64,000 nucleotides of DNA from the NCBI RefSeq assembly GCF_000718095.1, contig NZ_JOEI01000011.1, positions 62,001 to 126,000 on the forward strand. The letters run 5' to 3'. The notes under the pieces were generated by a model. The model ran no database searches and was not told the origin of the DNA. It worked only from the letters and a program-made list of their open reading frames with translations. Positions 54,201-63,137 of the stretch are shown here, piece by piece (within the stretch, counting starts at the first letter, position 1; each line of letters opens with the position of its first letter). The position numbers and the translations under genes were made by a program. The DNA comes from Streptomyces scopuliridis RB72 (lineage in GTDB: Bacteria > Actinomycetota > Actinomycetes > Streptomycetales > Streptomycetaceae).

Positions 54201-54283
54201 CGCCGAGCTTCACGTACCACCGCTTCTGGGCGCAGGCCGATATCGCGCTGGCCCTCGGCTCGTACGCCGATCTCTTCGAATAG
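51281..54283 (+). CDS. Secreted GH48 cellobiohydrolase with CBM2 and Ig-like modules
   Basis: 1000 residues from ATG 51281. Head [19 protein letters not shown] leads to an Arg-rich repeat ([16 protein letters not shown]) then a hydrophobic signal core [19 protein letters not shown] ending AHA. Modules in order: CBM2 at about residues 66-175 ([20 protein letters not shown]), Ig-like module of the PF17957 type at about 180-265 ([21 protein letters not shown]), a third beta-rich module at about 268-360 ([20 protein letters not shown]), then the GH48 catalytic domain to the end. Within it are [20 protein letters not shown] (the conserved catalytic Glu region), [20 protein letters not shown] and the C-terminal [20 protein letters not shown]. 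It cuts cellobiose processively from reducing ends and works with the GH5 and GH6 enzymes next door. Confidence 0.95.
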   Translation: MLGLRGSPPGAPPPPGRSSRQHGVRPRGVRPRTIRPRGIRRLLTALAAALSLPLGLTAVNSTPAHAAAVQCGVDYKTNDWGSGFTADLTITNRGTDPIDGWTLSYDYAGNQKLTNGWNGTWSQAGRTVTVKNAAHNAKIAPGAAATAGANFDYSGANAAPTVFAVNGVSCTGAHQPPLAVLTSPAPGAVITAGGTIPMAATAVAADGAGISKVEFYSDTQLLGTDTTSPYTFDYANVPAGDLSLYAKAYDGQGAAAESTPVGVRVTAGPSLVASPAQLGVQQGRTGTFGVKLSTRPAADVTVTVARTAGNTGLTVTSGSTLTFTGANWSTAQQVTVSAAATGTGAATFTATAPGQAKAEVTVTQLAAAGAYDARFLDLYGKITDPAAGYFSPEGIPYHSVETLIVEAPDQGHETTSEAYSYLIWLQAMYGKVTGDWSKFNGAWATMEKYMIPTHADQPTNSFYNASKPATYAPEWDLPSQYPSQLNTNVPVGNDPLAGELKSAYGTDDIYGMHWIQDVDNVYGFGNSPGKCEAGPADQGPSYINTFQRGPQESVWETVTQPTCDSFKYGGKNGYLDLFTGDAAYAKQWKFTNAPDADARAVQAAYWASEWAKEQGKGGEVAANVAKAAKMGDYLRYAMYDKYFKKVGDCVGETACPAGSGKNSSHYLLSWYYAWGGATDASAGWAWRIGSSFSHSGYQNPMAAWALSSYADLKPRSATGQQDWNTSLKRQLEFYRWLQSSEGGIAGGATNSWQGRYAQPPAGTPTFYGMYYDEAPVYHDPPSNQWFGFQAWSMERVAEYYHQTGDSAAKAVLDKWVAWALSKTTVNPDGTYRIPSTLQWSGKPDTWNATTPGANTGLHVTVADYTNDVGVAAAYAKTLSYYAAKSGNTAARTTAKALLDGMWDHHRDALGIAVPETRADYSRFDDPVYVPSGWTGTMPNGDAINGSSTFASIRSFYESDPAWSKVEAYLNGGAAPSFTYHRFWAQADIALALGSYADLFE

Positions 54284-54611
54284 CGGAGGCTTTTCGGGGC
54301 GTATGACCGATTGCTCACGGAGGGTCCCGGCCGTCGTCGGCGCGGGGCCCTCCCGCTGTCAAGTGCCGTATCAATGCGACCGATTGATGTCTGTATGCCG
54401 CAGTGAATTGACAACACAAGGTCAAATCCTGGTATCTGATCTGTTCTTACGAGTCCGATCGATGTCACTCTCTGGACGGCTCAGCGCGCGTAGATCACGC
54501 GGTGAGCCCCTGGCACTCGCACAGCTCAGCACCACCGGGCGGCGGTCCATCCATGGCCGCCGCTTCCCCACACAGGGCCGTTCCCGACGGCCCGGCATTC
54601 TTGGAGACTGA
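54284..54611. other. Gene-free stretch between GH48 and M4 protease
   Basis: It opens with the GH48 terminator and then turns A/T-rich at 54370-54470, where TTGACA (54408-54413) is a possible -35 for the protease gene. No ORF of interest and no CebR box was seen. Confidence 0.5.
54319..54353 (+). terminator. Hairpin after GH48
   Basis: GGAGGGTCCCG pairs with CGGGGCCCTCC (one G-U pair in RNA) around a 13-base loop, about 36 bases after the GH48 stop. Confidence 0.7.
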
Positions 54612-56252
54612 GTGAGACTCGTAGCTTCCACGCCCCGCACCCACACCCCCCGCAAGAACGTCGTCCGTGTCGCGGCCCTGGTCGCCTCCGCCGCCATGGT
54701 GGTCGTCGGCGTCCAGTCGGGACCGGCCGCCGCCCAGCCCGACCCCACCCGGGCGAGCGGCGCCACGGCTCTGGAGCTCAGCCCGGCCCAGCGCGTCGAC
54801 GCCATCAAGTCCGCCCAGGCGGACGCCGCGAGCGAGGCCGGTGCTCTCGGCCTCGGCGCCCAGGAGAAGCTGGTCGTCCGCGATGTCATCAAGGACGCCG
54901 ACGGCACCGTCCACACCCGCTACGAGCGGACCTACGCGGGCCTGCCCGTCCTCGGCGGCGACCTCGTCGTCCACGAGGCCCCGGCCGGCGCGCGCAGCGT
55001 GACCAAGGCGACCACGGCCCGAATAGCCGTGCCCTCCACCGACGCCGAACTCCCCGCGGCCACCGCCAAGTCGAGCGCACTGAAGGCCGCTTCGGCGGAG
55101 AAGACCGCCAAGGCGGCGGCGGACACCGCGCCCCGCAAGGTGATCTGGGCCGCCGACGGCAAGCCCGTGCTGGCCTGGGAGACCGTCGTCAAGGGCGTCC
55201 AGGCCGACGGCACCCCGAGCGAGCTGCACGTCATCACCGACGCGGCCACCGGCAAGCAGCTCTTCACCGACGAGGCCATCGAGGCCGGCACCGGTACGGG
55301 CAAGTACAACGGCTCGGTGACGCTCGGCACCACCAAGAGCGGCACCACGTACAACCTGACCGACGGCGGTCGCGGCGGCCACAAGACGTACGACCTGAAC
55401 CAGGGCACCTCGGGCACCGGCACGCTCTTCACCGACGCCGACGACGTCTGGGGCGGCGGCAGGCAGAGCGCCGCCGTCGACGCCCACTACGGCGCGGCCG
55501 AGACCTGGGACTTCTTCAAGAACGTGCTGGGCCGCAACGGCATCAAGAACAACGGGGTCGCCTCCTACTCCCGCGTCCACTACGGCAACAACTACGTGAA
55601 CGCGTTCTGGAGCGACAGCTGCTTCTGCATGACCTACGGCGACGGCTCCGGCAACGCCAACCCGCTCACCTCGCTCGACGTGGCCGCGCACGAGATGAGC
55701 CACGGCGTCACCGCCGCCACCGCCAACCTCACCTACAGCGGTGAGTCCGGCGGTCTCAACGAGGCGACCTCCGACATCTTCGCCACCGCGGTCGAGTTCT
55801 ACTCCAACACCGCGAGCGACCCGGGCGACTACCTCATCGGCGAGAAGATCAACATCAACGGTGACGGCACGCCGCTGCGCTACCAGGACAAGCCGAGCAA
55901 GGACGGCGCTTCCAAGGACTACTGGGCGTCCAATCTGGGCAGCATCGACGTCCACTACTCCTCGGGCCCGGCCAACCACTTCTTCTACCTGCTGTCCGAG
56001 GGCAGCGGCGCGAAGACGATCAATGGCGTGAGCTACAACAGCCCCACGTACGACGGTTCGACGGTCACCGGCATCGGCCGCGACAAGGCCACGCAGATCT
56101 GGTACAAGGCGCTCACCACGTATATGACGTCCTCCACCAACTACGCGAAGGCGCGCACCGCGACGCTGAGCGCGGCGGGCGCCCTGTACGGCACGACCAG
56201 CGCCGAGTACAAGGCGGTCGGCGCCGCCTGGACCGCCATCAACGTCAAGTGA
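54612..56252 (+). CDS. Secreted neutral metalloprotease (M4, thermolysin family)
   Basis: 546 residues from GTG 54612 with GGAG eight bases upstream. Signal peptide region VVRVAALVASAAMVVVGVQSGPAAAQ. Residues about 40-215 are the FTP/PepSY-type propeptide (LVVRDVIKDADGTVHTRYERTYAGLPVLGGDLVVH; AWETVVKGVQADG) that inhibits and folds the enzyme. The mature M4 domain has HEMSHGVT (two zinc His and the Glu base), GGLNEATSDIFAT (third ligand Glu) and the C-terminal proton-donor region around GPANHFFYLLSEG. It is exported and activated by removing the propeptide. It probably supplies amino acids during growth on proteins; no link to the cellulases beyond position is seen. Confidence 0.95.
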   Translation: MRLVASTPRTHTPRKNVVRVAALVASAAMVVVGVQSGPAAAQPDPTRASGATALELSPAQRVDAIKSAQADAASEAGALGLGAQEKLVVRDVIKDADGTVHTRYERTYAGLPVLGGDLVVHEAPAGARSVTKATTARIAVPSTDAELPAATAKSSALKAASAEKTAKAAADTAPRKVIWAADGKPVLAWETVVKGVQADGTPSELHVITDAATGKQLFTDEAIEAGTGTGKYNGSVTLGTTKSGTTYNLTDGGRGGHKTYDLNQGTSGTGTLFTDADDVWGGGRQSAAVDAHYGAAETWDFFKNVLGRNGIKNNGVASYSRVHYGNNYVNAFWSDSCFCMTYGDGSGNANPLTSLDVAAHEMSHGVTAATANLTYSGESGGLNEATSDIFATAVEFYSNTASDPGDYLIGEKININGDGTPLRYQDKPSKDGASKDYWASNLGSIDVHYSSGPANHFFYLLSEGSGAKTINGVSYNSPTYDGSTVTGIGRDKATQIWYKALTTYMTSSTNYAKARTATLSAAGALYGTTSAEYKAVGAAWTAINVK

Positions 56253-56298
56253 TGCACGCGGTCGGTCACCGCGCTTGAGTCACAGCGCTTGATCCGAC

Positions 56299-56339
56299 GG
56301 GGTACGGGCCCGCGCGCTCCACGCGCGGGCCCGTACCCC
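56299..56339. terminator. Very strong hairpin after the M4 protease
   Basis: GGGGTACGGGCCCGCGCG and CGCGCGGGCCCGTACCCC form a perfect 18-base stem with a five-base loop, 46 bases after the stop. Confidence 0.88.
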
Positions 56340-56410
56340 TCCGCCCGCCCCGTCCACCGGTCGGCACGCTCCAGGTGAGGGATCGGGGCGCGCGAACTAG
56401 GGTGCGATTC

Positions 56411-57925
56411 ATGGCCGGAGATACAGGGCGGGGGAGCGGACAGGACGCCGCCGCGGTGCCGGACCCGCGGCGCTGGAAGGCGCTCGCCGTCTGTCTGGTG
56501 GCGGGCTTCATGACGCTGCTGGACGTCTCCATCGTCAATGTGGCCCTGCCGTCGATCCGCGAGGGGCTGCACACCCCCGTCTCCGACCTCCAGTGGGTGC
56601 TGTCCGGCTACGCGCTCGCCTTCGGCCTCTTCCTGATCCCCGCCGGACGGCTCGGCGACGCCCGCGGCCGGCGCGTGGTCTTCATGGTCGGGCTCGCCCT
56701 CTTCACCCTGGCCTCCGCGGCCTGCGGAGCCGCCCAGTCCAGTCTCTGGCTGGTGATCGCCCGGCTGGTGCAGGGCTTCGCCGGAGGCGTCGTCACCCCG
56801 CAGATCTCGGCGCTGATCCAGCAGATGTTCGGCGGCCGTGAGCGGGGCCGCGCGTTCGGCATGTTCGGGATGGTGGTCGGCATCTCCACGGCCGTGGGGC
56901 CGCTGCTGGGCGGTCTCATCATCCAGGCGGCGGGCGCGCAGGAGGGCTGGCGCTGGGTCTTCTACGTCAATCTGCCGCTGGGCATCATCTGCCTGCTGCT
57001 GGCCCGGCGGCTGCTGCCGGACACCCCGTCGGCGGCCCCTGTCCGCCCGCGTGATCTCGACCCCTTCGGGGTACTGCTGCTCGGCACCGGCGTACTGGCG
57101 CTGCTGCTGCCCTTCGTCCAGTCGCAGCAGTGGCACGGCGGGGAGAAGTGGCTGCTGCTGATCGTCGCCGCCGCGCTGCTGGCCGGCTTTGTGAAATGGG
57201 AGTCCCGGTGCCGGCCCGGCGGCACCCAGCCGGTGCTGGACCTGCGGCTCTTCCGCATCCGCTCCTACTGGCTGGGGTGTCTGCTGATCCTGCTGTACTT
57301 CGCCGGGTTCACCACGATCTTCTTCATCAGCACCCTCTATCTCCAGAGCGGACTGCACTACTCCGCACTGGAGGCCGGACTGGCCATCACCCCCTTCGCG
57401 GTGGGCTCCGGCGTGGCGGCGGGCATCGGCGGACGGCTGGTCAACCGCTTCGGGAGACCCCTGGTCGTGGTCGGACTGAGCATGGTGACGGTCGGCCTCG
57501 CGGCCACCGCGCTCGCCGTACATCTGGTGCCGGGACGCGGCGCGGGCTGGGCGATGGCGGCGCCGCTGCTGGTGGCCGGCCTCGGCAGCGGGCTCGTCAT
57601 CACGCCGAACCAGACCCTGACCCTGTCCGAGGTACCGGTCCCCATGGCGGGCAGCGCCGGCGGCACACTCCAGACCGGTCAGCGGGTCGGCTCCGCGGTC
57701 GGTATCGCCGCCGTCGGATCGGTCTTCTTCGCCCAGGTGGGGCGGGACGGCTGGGCGACGGCGTTCGACCGCGGGCTGATCGTCTCGCTGGCGTTCGTGA
57801 TCGCGGCGCTGCTGGTCGCCCTCGCCGATGTGGCCACGGCGCACCGGGACAGAAAGCGGGGTACGGGACCGGAGGGGCCCTTCACCCACCCAGCGTCCAC
57901 ACCACCGGAAGGAGACCAGCGATGA
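56411..57925 (+). CDS. DHA2-type MFS drug exporter
   Basis: 504 residues from ATG 56411. Fourteen membrane helices; signatures GFMTLLDVSIVNVALPSI (motif D1), GRLGDARGRRVVFMVGL (motif A) and RLVQGFAGGVVTPQISALIQQMF (motif B). Members pump hydrophobic compounds out with protons. No ribosome site precedes the ATG, but TAGGGT lies ten bases ahead, suggesting a leaderless transcript. The stop overlaps the next start as ATGA, linking it to the transferase gene. Confidence 0.93.
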   Translation: MAGDTGRGSGQDAAAVPDPRRWKALAVCLVAGFMTLLDVSIVNVALPSIREGLHTPVSDLQWVLSGYALAFGLFLIPAGRLGDARGRRVVFMVGLALFTLASAACGAAQSSLWLVIARLVQGFAGGVVTPQISALIQQMFGGRERGRAFGMFGMVVGISTAVGPLLGGLIIQAAGAQEGWRWVFYVNLPLGIICLLLARRLLPDTPSAAPVRPRDLDPFGVLLLGTGVLALLLPFVQSQQWHGGEKWLLLIVAAALLAGFVKWESRCRPGGTQPVLDLRLFRIRSYWLGCLLILLYFAGFTTIFFISTLYLQSGLHYSALEAGLAITPFAVGSGVAAGIGGRLVNRFGRPLVVVGLSMVTVGLAATALAVHLVPGRGAGWAMAAPLLVAGLGSGLVITPNQTLTLSEVPVPMAGSAGGTLQTGQRVGSAVGIAAVGSVFFAQVGRDGWATAFDRGLIVSLAFVIAALLVALADVATAHRDRKRGTGPEGPFTHPASTPPEGDQR

Positions 57926-58944
57926 GCAGCACCCCCACGGAGAGCAACGCGGAGTACGGGAAGAAGCCCTTCAAACGTTCGAGGAGCCATTTCGCCGACC
58001 GGATCACGGCCGACGGCAGGGACGGCTGGCCCGTCGAGGCCGGCCGCTACCGGCTCGTGGTCAGCCGGGCCTGCCCCTGGGCAAGCCGCGCCCTGGTCGC
58101 CCGGCGGCTCCTCGGCCTGGAGGACGCCATCTCGCTCGCGATCGCCGACCCGATCCAGGACGACCGCAGCTGGCGCTTCACCCTGGACCCGGACGGCCGG
58201 GACCCCGTACTCGGCATCCGCTTCCTCAGCGAGGCGTACGACGCGCGGGAGACGGGCTACCCCGGCGGGGTCAGCGTGCCCGCGATCGTGGACGTACCGA
58301 GCGGGAAACTGGTGACCAACGACTTCCAGCGGATCACGCTGGACTTCGCCACCGAATGGACGGCGCTGCACCGGCCCGGCGCCCCCGATCTCTACCCCGG
58401 GCCGCTGCGCGACGAGATCGACGAGGTCATGGAGGGGATCTACCGCGATATCAACAACGGCGTGTACCGCGCCGGGTTCGCGGACGGGCAGAGCGCCTAC
58501 GACGACGCCTACCGCACGCTGTTCCGCCGACTCGACCAGGTCTCGGAACGGCTGGCGGACCAGCGTTATCTGGTGGGGGACACCCTCACCGAGGCGGACA
58601 TCCGGCTGTTCACCACGCTGGTGCGCTTCGACGCCGTCTACCACGGACACTTCAAATGCAACCGGTCCAAACTCACCGAGGATCCGGTGCTGTGGGCCTA
58701 CATCAGGGATCTGTACCAGACCCCCGGGTTCGGCGACACGGTCGACTTCGACCACATCAAGCGGCACTACTACCAGGTGCACACCGGTATCAACCCGACC
58801 GGCATCGTGCCCCTCGGCCCCGATCTGTCCGGCTGGCTGACCGCGCACCACCGGGACGAGCTGGGCGGACGGCCGTTCGGGGACGGAACACCGCCCGGTC
58901 CCGTGCCGAGGGGAGAGGAGGTCCCACCGGCGGGACGCCCCTGA
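57922..58944 (+). CDS. Glutathione S-transferase, glutathionyl-hydroquinone reductase type
   Basis: 340 residues from ATG 57922, preceded by GAAGGAGA and overlapping the MFS stop. Xi-class/ECM4 layout: N-terminal RFxV-type thioredoxin fold with the active Cys in RLVVSRACPWASRALVARRL, partner motif GVSVPAIVDVPSGKLVTNDF, and C-terminal helices with YLVGDTLTEADIRLFTTLVRFDAVYHGHFKCN. Such enzymes reduce thiol adducts of quinones. Streptomycetes make mycothiol rather than glutathione, so the true thiol is probably mycothiol (inference). Coupling to the exporter suggests joint detoxification of quinones. Confidence 0.93.
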   Translation: MSSTPTESNAEYGKKPFKRSRSHFADRITADGRDGWPVEAGRYRLVVSRACPWASRALVARRLLGLEDAISLAIADPIQDDRSWRFTLDPDGRDPVLGIRFLSEAYDARETGYPGGVSVPAIVDVPSGKLVTNDFQRITLDFATEWTALHRPGAPDLYPGPLRDEIDEVMEGIYRDINNGVYRAGFADGQSAYDDAYRTLFRRLDQVSERLADQRYLVGDTLTEADIRLFTTLVRFDAVYHGHFKCNRSKLTEDPVLWAYIRDLYQTPGFGDTVDFDHIKRHYYQVHTGINPTGIVPLGPDLSGWLTAHHRDELGGRPFGDGTPPGPVPRGEEVPPAGRP

Positions 58945-58969
58945 GAAGCCCGCCGCGCCGACGCCCCCG

Positions 58970-60163
58970 TCAGCTCTCCGCCAGGGGCCGGCGCAGTAGA
59001 TACAGCGCTACGCACGCCACCAGCACCACCACACAGGCCGTGAACGTCAGCCCCGCGCCCTTCAGTCCCAGCCCGAGCGTCAGCGCGCCGACGCCGACGA
59101 CGGGCAGTGAGATTCCCGCGTACGCGACGACGAACAGGGCGGAGACCGTGCCGCCCCGGTGCTCGGGCGGCGCCGCGCCGCTGACGGCGGTCATCGCCGC
59201 GCGGAAGGCCAGCCCCTGGCCCAGACCGCCCAGGACCGCGCCCGTGACGAGCAGCGCCAGCGACTCCACCGCCAGCGACGTCCCCACCACCACCAGACCG
59301 ACCACCAGCACCAGACAGCCGCTCGGCAGCGCCCGGCGCACCCCCAGACGCCCCATCAGCGACTGGCCGATCGTGGAGGCGAGAAAGACCGAGAAGACGA
59401 CCGCCCCCGAGACGGCCAGATTGCGCACGTTGAGGGTCTGGGCCACAAAGGACGGCGCCACCGCGGTGAACAGACCCAGCAGGGCGAAGCCCGCGAACGC
59501 CGCGAGCGCGGACGGCGCGAACACTCCACGCACCTCCGGCGGCACCACCAGCCCCTGCGGCCTCAGCCGGGGCCGCCGCTCCGGGTGCGCCACCGTCTCC
59601 GGCAGGAACCAGGTCAGTACGGATGCCACGGCCACCAGCGCGAGATGGACGAGGAAGGGCAGACGCAGCGGCCACGGCGCGTACTGCGCGAGCACCCCGG
59701 CCAGCAGCGGGCCACAGCCCAGGCCGCCCATGTTCGCGGCGGTGGCGGCGAGCCCCGCCCGTGCCTCATGGCCGGGCGGGGCCAGTTCCAGCACGGTGAC
59801 GGTGGCCGCGCCGCTGAGCAGCCCGGCGGAGAAGCCGGACAGCAGCCGGCCCGCGAACAGCAGCGGAAGCCCGCCCTCGAACAGGAAGCAGAAGGCGCTC
59901 GCGGCGGCCAGGGCCAGCGCGGCCAGCAGCACAGGCCGCCGGCCCACCTGGTCGGAGAGGTCGCCCGCCAGCAGCAGTACGGCGATCACCCCGAGCGCGT
60001 AGACGGCGAACACGACCGTCACCATCAGCTCGGAGAAGCCGAGCTGTTCGCGGTAGAGCCCGTACAGCGGGGTGGGCAGCGTCGTACCGGCCATACCGAC
60101 GGCGAACACCCCGGCGGCCACCGGATAGCCGAGTCGCCGGCTTCCGTGCGCGCGATCCGTCAT
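58970..60163 (-). CDS. MFS transporter (DHA1-like, 12 helices)
   Basis: 397 residues starting MTDRAHGSRRLGYPVAAGVFAVGMAGTTLPTPLYGLY. Motif A-like AGDLSDQVGRRPVLLAALALA between helices 2 and 3 and the N-terminal TPLYGLYREQ signature are those of small-molecule efflux MFS proteins. It is convergent with the transferase gene (25-base gap). A 14-base tandem duplication (CGGTCCACTGAGCC at 60215 and 60229) lies upstream of its start. Confidence 0.9.
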   Translation of the reverse strand: MTDRAHGSRRLGYPVAAGVFAVGMAGTTLPTPLYGLYREQLGFSELMVTVVFAVYALGVIAVLLLAGDLSDQVGRRPVLLAALALAAASAFCFLFEGGLPLLFAGRLLSGFSAGLLSGAATVTVLELAPPGHEARAGLAATAANMGGLGCGPLLAGVLAQYAPWPLRLPFLVHLALVAVASVLTWFLPETVAHPERRPRLRPQGLVVPPEVRGVFAPSALAAFAGFALLGLFTAVAPSFVAQTLNVRNLAVSGAVVFSVFLASTIGQSLMGRLGVRRALPSGCLVLVVGLVVVGTSLAVESLALLVTGAVLGGLGQGLAFRAAMTAVSGAAPPEHRGGTVSALFVVAYAGISLPVVGVGALTLGLGLKGAGLTFTACVVVLVACVALYLLRRPLAES

Positions 60164-60319
60164 ACCAGCCCCCGTCCTCCGAGCCCCCGTCGTTCGAGCC
60201 CCGTCCTCCGACCCCGGTCCACTGAGCCCGGTCCACTGAGCCCCATACGACCGGCACGGACGCCGCGCCCGGAACCGCCGCGACGAGGCGCGGCCGGCCG
60301 CGGGCGCGGCGTCACGGCG

Positions 60320-60499
60320 TCACGGCATCACGGGGGGAATCAGCCGTCGTTGGCCGGACCGGCCGTTCTCCGGCGGCGCATCAGCACCGAACCGCAGGGC
60401 GACCAGCTGCCGTACCTCGTCCAGCGGCCGGGCGGTCGCCGCCGTCCAGAGCAGGGTCCGTATCGGTGCGTCGTCGGAGGGCGTGGGATCAAGAGGCAT
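60320..60499 (-). CDS. Small protein of unknown function near the sigma cassette
   Basis: 59 residues from ATG 60499, with AAAGGGAGC upstream; a longer start at 60556 adds a weak 19-residue head. Sequence includes PIRTLLWTAATARPLDEVRQLVALRF, a helical motif (ATARPLDEV..LV.L) shared by several Streptomyces small proteins that I cannot name. It follows the sigma-factor pair on the same strand after 156 bases and is probably part of that group. Confidence 0.6.
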   Translation of the reverse strand: MPLDPTPSDDAPIRTLLWTAATARPLDEVRQLVALRFGADAPPENGRSGQRRLIPPVMP

Positions 60500-60655
60500 G
60501 GCGCTGCTCCCTTTACCGAACTCCACGGGCGGCTCTCTCTCACCGTGAAGGGCCACCGTGCGCCAGAGGGGCGCACGCTTGGATACATCAAATGCCCCTC
60601 TCGGACTTTTGTGCCATCCGGGACCGGCAGAAGAGGTGACGCGCCGGACAGCGCG

Positions 60656-61378
60656 CTATCCGGCAGGACGGCCGCCGGTGCCGCGGGTGAGATCGGCGGT
60701 CAGGGAGGGGTTGGGCTGCGGGACCTCACCGAAGTCCTCGTCGGCGCTGTCCACGCGGAGCCGGTTGATCACGGCCTCCAGCGCGGCGGGCAGCGTGGGG
60801 TGACGGCCGTGGTGGCACTGGCTGAGCAGATCGTGCCGGACCGTCTCGGGCAGCAGCGAGGAGAGCGCGGGCGGCGCCGCGGGCCGTCCCGGCCCCGGCA
60901 GATGACGGGACTGGCCGCGCCAGTACGCCGCGTCCTTGAACTCGGCCCGCTGCTGATGGGCGAGGAAGAGACAGAAGGCCGCGGTGCGATTGCCGCCGCC
61001 GGCCGCGAACTGCCACCAGAACTGGGCCGCGTCACGATGCCCGGTCAGATGCAGAAGGGCCGCGAAGACGACGGCGCCCTCGGGATCGATCCGGTCATGG
61101 TCCACCAGCCGGGACAGACTGGCCGCTGCCTCGGGCGCGTTCAGGACGAGCGCGACGGCGAGGCTGAGGTCATGCGCGGCCTGCTCATGGGCCGAGGGAT
61201 AACGGTGCGGCGCCGCGCCCGGGTCCGGGCGCCACGCCGCTCCCCGCACCGTACGCCGCGCCGCGGCCCGGCTCCGCGCCGCGGCGGTGTCGTAGTCGTC
61301 ATAGGTGTCGGTGAGGACTTCCGCGTCGTCCAGCAGCGCGTCGACCGGTCCGGGGTCGGGTTCGTCGGGGTGGCGCAC
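60656..61378 (-). CDS. Conserved hypothetical protein paired with sigma factor
   Basis: 240 residues from GTG 61378, with GAGGAG eight bases upstream; it starts 3 bases after the sigma stop. After an acidic head, helical repeats appear: AAHDLSLAVALVLNAPEAAASLSRLV, GAVVFAALLHLTGHRDAAQFWWQFAAGG, RTAAFCLFLAHQQRAEFKDAAYW, an arrangement like TPR/SEL1 helices. No membrane helix or zinc HxxxCxxC anti-sigma motif is present. It may be a regulator of the sigma factor, by position only. Confidence 0.75.
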   Translation of the reverse strand: MRHPDEPDPGPVDALLDDAEVLTDTYDDYDTAAARSRAAARRTVRGAAWRPDPGAAPHRYPSAHEQAAHDLSLAVALVLNAPEAAASLSRLVDHDRIDPEGAVVFAALLHLTGHRDAAQFWWQFAAGGGNRTAAFCLFLAHQQRAEFKDAAYWRGQSRHLPGPGRPAAPPALSSLLPETVRHDLLSQCHHGRHPTLPAALEAVINRLRVDSADEDFGEVPQPNPSLTADLTRGTGGRPAG

Positions 61379-61381
61379 GGT

Positions 61382-62005
61382 CTACTCCTCCGTCTCGGTC
61401 TCTCGTACATCGAGGTGCTTGGCCAGTCGTCTGCGGGCGTGCCGTACATGGGACCGTACGGTGGCGACCTCGATGCCCATGTACTCCGCGACCTCCTCGT
61501 CCGGGACCTGGAGGACGTAACGCAGCACGACCACGTCGTACTGCCGCTCGGGAAGCCGGGAGATGGCCCCGTACAGCCTCATCTCCCGCTGCAGCACCTC
61601 GAATTGATCGCGCTTCTCGATGTTGAGGAGCTTGCGGACCGCTGCGTGGAAGGCGGCGGTGTCGACCAGCGCCGGTTCCCTGGCGTGGTCGTCCAGCCAC
61701 CACGCCACCTCCTCCTTGAGGAGCGCCCACGCGTACCGGGCCACCGATTCCTGGGTCAGCACATGCGGCCAGTGCTCCAGCAGCCGGGCGCAGGTGGTGT
61801 CGACCACGGTCTCGGCGGCGGCGCGACCGCCCACCTGCGTATGGGCGTAGCGCAGCCACAGCGTGTGGTGGCGCGCGTCGAACGCGTCGAAGGTCAGCGC
61901 CAGCCGGTGGACCGTCCCGTCCGGGGGGTCCGGAAGGCCGCGGTCGTCCACGCCCTGAGCGCCGTGGGAGACGCGGACCACCGGACGTTCCGGATCGACG
62001 TGCAC
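61382..62005 (-). CDS. ECF-like RNA polymerase sigma factor
   Basis: 207 residues from GTG 62005. Region 4 is clear at the C-terminus: ISRLPERQYDVVVLRYVLQV followed by PDEEVAEYMGIEVATVRSHVRHARRRL, the sigma-70 region 4.2 HTH. The N-terminal half has a helical region with Trp/Arg (HHTLWLRYAHTQVGGRAAAETVVDTTCARLLEHW) in the place of region 2 but is degenerate, as in several Streptomyces sigma-like proteins. It is the first gene of the sigma-hypothetical-small protein group. No transmembrane anti-sigma is adjacent. Confidence 0.8.
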   Translation of the reverse strand: MHVDPERPVVRVSHGAQGVDDRGLPDPPDGTVHRLALTFDAFDARHHTLWLRYAHTQVGGRAAAETVVDTTCARLLEHWPHVLTQESVARYAWALLKEEVAWWLDDHAREPALVDTAAFHAAVRKLLNIEKRDQFEVLQREMRLYGAISRLPERQYDVVVLRYVLQVPDEEVAEYMGIEVATVRSHVRHARRRLAKHLDVRETETEE

Positions 62006-62142
62006 ACATGCCCCGTTCCCTGGACACCGCGCCGCTCCACGGCGGAGGGCGCCGGTGCGAGAGGTGTGCCTCTCTTCACCTGTCAGCCAACCGGATGAGC
62101 GCCGTCAACGTGCGGCACACACCCCGGGGTTTACTCGCGGAC

Positions 62143-62160
62143 AGTCATCATATGATTACT
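62143..62160. promoter_or_regulatory. A/T-rich palindrome between sigma and methyltransferase genes
   Basis: AGTCATCATATGATTACT is an 18-base palindrome with one mismatched pair; its core ATCATATGAT is perfect. It stands out in a GC-rich genome and sits in the 322-base divergent gap, 168 bases before the methyltransferase and 138 bases before the sigma gene. The rest of the gap shows no gene. Confidence 0.55.
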
Positions 62161-62327
62161 GGGCCGTAGGGTGGGTGGTGTTTCCGTATCGTTCCGCCGT
62201 CCCATGCGCCCGGCCCTCCCTCATATGGCCCGCCCGTCAGGACAGTTGGGCCATCTCGTACGGTTGTCCGCATGCGGCGGTGGGAAGTCACCGACTGTCA
62301 GCCGGCGATGAGAACGGGGGTCGCGCG

Positions 62328-63137
62328 ATGGGCGACAACGGTGCGGTGGATCTTGAACTGGACCGGGCGCATTCCGCCCGGATGTACGACTACTACCTGG
62401 GCGGGACGACCAACTTCCCCGCGGACCGCGAGGCCGCCGCGAGGGCCATTTCCGCCTTCCCCTCCATTCTCTCCACCGCCCGGATCAACCGGCGCTTCAT
62501 GCACCGCTCCGTCCGCTTCCTCGCGCGGCGGGGCATGCGGCAGTTCCTCGACATCGGCACCGGAATCCCCACCTCCCCGAACCTCCACGAGGTCGCCCAG
62601 CGTGAGGTCCCGGAGGCACACATCGTCTACACGGACAACGATCCGATCGTGCTGGCCCACGCCCGCGCGCTGCTGCACAGCCATCCCGCGGGACGCACCG
62701 CGTACGCGGAGGCCGATGTCACCGACCCCGAGGGCCTGTTGGCCGCCGAGGAGATACGCGCGACGCTCGACTTCACCCGCCCCATAGCGCTCAGCCTCAA
62801 CGCGCTGCTCCACTTCGTCACCGACGAGCACGACGCCCATGACATCGTCGAACGCCTCAAGTCCGCGCTGCCGTCCGGCTCCACGCTCGCCATCGCGCAT
62901 GTCACCACCGAGTTCGACCCCGAGGGCATCGCGCGGCTCACCACCGCCTACCGCGCCGCGGGCACGCCGGGACAGGCACGCACCCGCGAGGAGATCGCCC
63001 GCTTCTTCGCCGGCTGGCAGCTGCTCGACCCGGGGATCACGCCCTCGCACGAGTGGCACCCCGACCCCCACGAGCGGAGCGGGAACGTCACCAACAAGGA
63101 AGCCGCCTGCTACGTCGGCGTGGCGCGCAAACCCTGA
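62328..63137 (+). CDS. SAM-dependent methyltransferase, DUF574 family
   Basis: 269 residues from ATG 62328. DUF574 (PF04672) signature: SARMYDYYLGGTTNFPADREAAAR near the N-terminus, NRRFMHRSVRFLARRGMRQFLDIGTGIPTSPN (SAM motif I), then VYTDNDPIVLAHARALL and DFTRPIALSLNALLHF. The family is large in Streptomyces with mostly unknown substrates; one relative N-methylates a small molecule. It is convergent with the channel gene and overlaps its 3' end by 28 bases. Confidence 0.92.
   Translation: MGDNGAVDLELDRAHSARMYDYYLGGTTNFPADREAAARAISAFPSILSTARINRRFMHRSVRFLARRGMRQFLDIGTGIPTSPNLHEVAQREVPEAHIVYTDNDPIVLAHARALLHSHPAGRTAYAEADVTDPEGLLAAEEIRATLDFTRPIALSLNALLHFVTDEHDAHDIVERLKSALPSGSTLAIAHVTTEFDPEGIARLTTAYRAAGTPGQARTREEIARFFAGWQLLDPGITPSHEWHPDPHERSGNVTNKEAACYVGVARKP

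Noticed and set aside
51299..54220. 973-codon minus-strand frame
   Set aside because: Antisense to GH48, with no start signal and no recognisable domain.
59159..62098. 979-codon plus-strand frame
   Set aside because: Antisense to the MFS, hypothetical and sigma genes, whose protein motifs are unambiguous.
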